A stretch of 64,000 nt of DNA. Origin: Pseudomonas gessardii. GTDB lineage: Bacteria; Pseudomonadota; Gammaproteobacteria; Pseudomonadales; Pseudomonadaceae. Shown here one piece after another: positions 63,883 to 64,000 of the stretch (the first letter of the stretch is position 1; each line of letters opens with the position of its first letter). The notes under the pieces were generated by a model. That model was given only the letters and a program-made list of their open reading frames with translations, had not been told where the DNA came from and searched no databases. The translations under genes were made by a program, and so were the position numbers. The DNA lies in contig NZ_MNPU01000019.1 of assembly GCF_001983165.1 (NCBI RefSeq), positions 42,032-106,031 of the forward strand. The letters run 5' to 3'.

Positions 63883-64000
63883 GTGCGCCAGGCATGGCGC
63901 GTTGCGCGCAAGCGCAACCAGCTTGGCTGTGGTGGCCACGCTGGTGACTGGGAGGTGAAAGTCCTCTACACACCCGGCAAGGGGAAGTGTTAGCCAGAGG
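63883..64000 (+). mobile_element. Group II intron, 5' end only (cut by the window edge)
   Basis: The sequence opens with GTGCGCC, matching the group II GUGYG 5' end. The pattern GGAGGTGAAAGTCCTCTACAC then ACCCGGCAAGGGGAAGTG and TTAGCC that follows is typical of domain I in bacterial group II introns that carry a reverse transcriptase. Only 118 nt are visible; the maturase gene and the 3' end should lie to the right. It sits 2 nt after the T run of a terminator, a preferred target of some intron classes, most often IIC. The class cannot be set from this part. Confidence 0.75.

Overview
The window looks like a chromosome segment of a fluorescens-group Pseudomonas. The grounds are GC-rich coding sequence, two copies of the REPIN-type inverted repeat common in that group (14193-14281 and 62546-62634), a nirS-type denitrification cluster in the P. 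aeruginosa gene order, an H2-like type VI secretion locus and many pseudomonad housekeeping families. Species cannot be fixed from the sequence alone. No tRNA, rRNA or CRISPR array was seen.

Layout. (1) 1-11677: about half of a Ysc/Psc-family type III secretion system (T3SS). Leftward are sctW, tyeA, sycN, sctX, sctY, sctV, pcrR and the start of pcrG. Rightward are sctN, O, P, Q, R, S, T and U. Both arms start from one 190-bp divergent region that carries two ExsA-like sites. The translocon, needle, basal-ring and exs regulatory genes are not in the window and should lie left of position 1. (2) 11698-15761: an iron-responsive FecI-type sigma factor, a FecR regulator and a TonB-dependent receptor (leftward). 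(3) 15869-26569: nirQOP leftward and nirSMCFDLGHJEN rightward, covering cytochrome cd1 nitrite reductase, its electron donor and the whole heme d1 pathway. A DNR/ANR box sits between the two arms. (4) 26612-31898: a FadL-type porin, a PraB-like secreted protein, a PTS-EIIC/EAL fusion and a small membrane protein. (5) 31945-52259: a T6SS cluster (tssA,B,C,E,F,G,H, sigma54 activator, small lipoprotein, fha, tssJ,K,L,M, Ser/Thr kinase) on the minus strand, with hcp divergent on the plus strand. No vgrG, PAAR or effector gene is present, so the spike must come from elsewhere. (6) 52323-63742: accessory and housekeeping genes: an AraC regulator, a decayed porin-like gene, a three-gene exported redox cassette (cytochrome c5-like lipoprotein, Tat-exported lactone oxidase, Tat-exported PLP enzyme), an outer-membrane barrel, an arylamine N-acetyltransferase, two small conserved genes, a DyP peroxidase, a GapN-like dehydrogenase and a FUSC membrane protein. 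(7) 63883-64000: the 5' end of a group II intron just past a rho-independent terminator.

How the parts work together. The T3SS block and the T6SS block are two separate contact-dependent secretion machines. The T3SS genes overlap by ATGA/GTGA junctions almost throughout, so each arm is probably one transcript. The nir block should switch on under low oxygen plus nitrogen oxides. The most interesting unexplained items are the exported cytochrome/lactone oxidase/PLP cassette, the kinase gene of the T6SS that lacks its usual phosphatase and has a 22-codon coupling ORF instead, the 24-bp repeats in the needle ruler gene, and the intron at the right edge.
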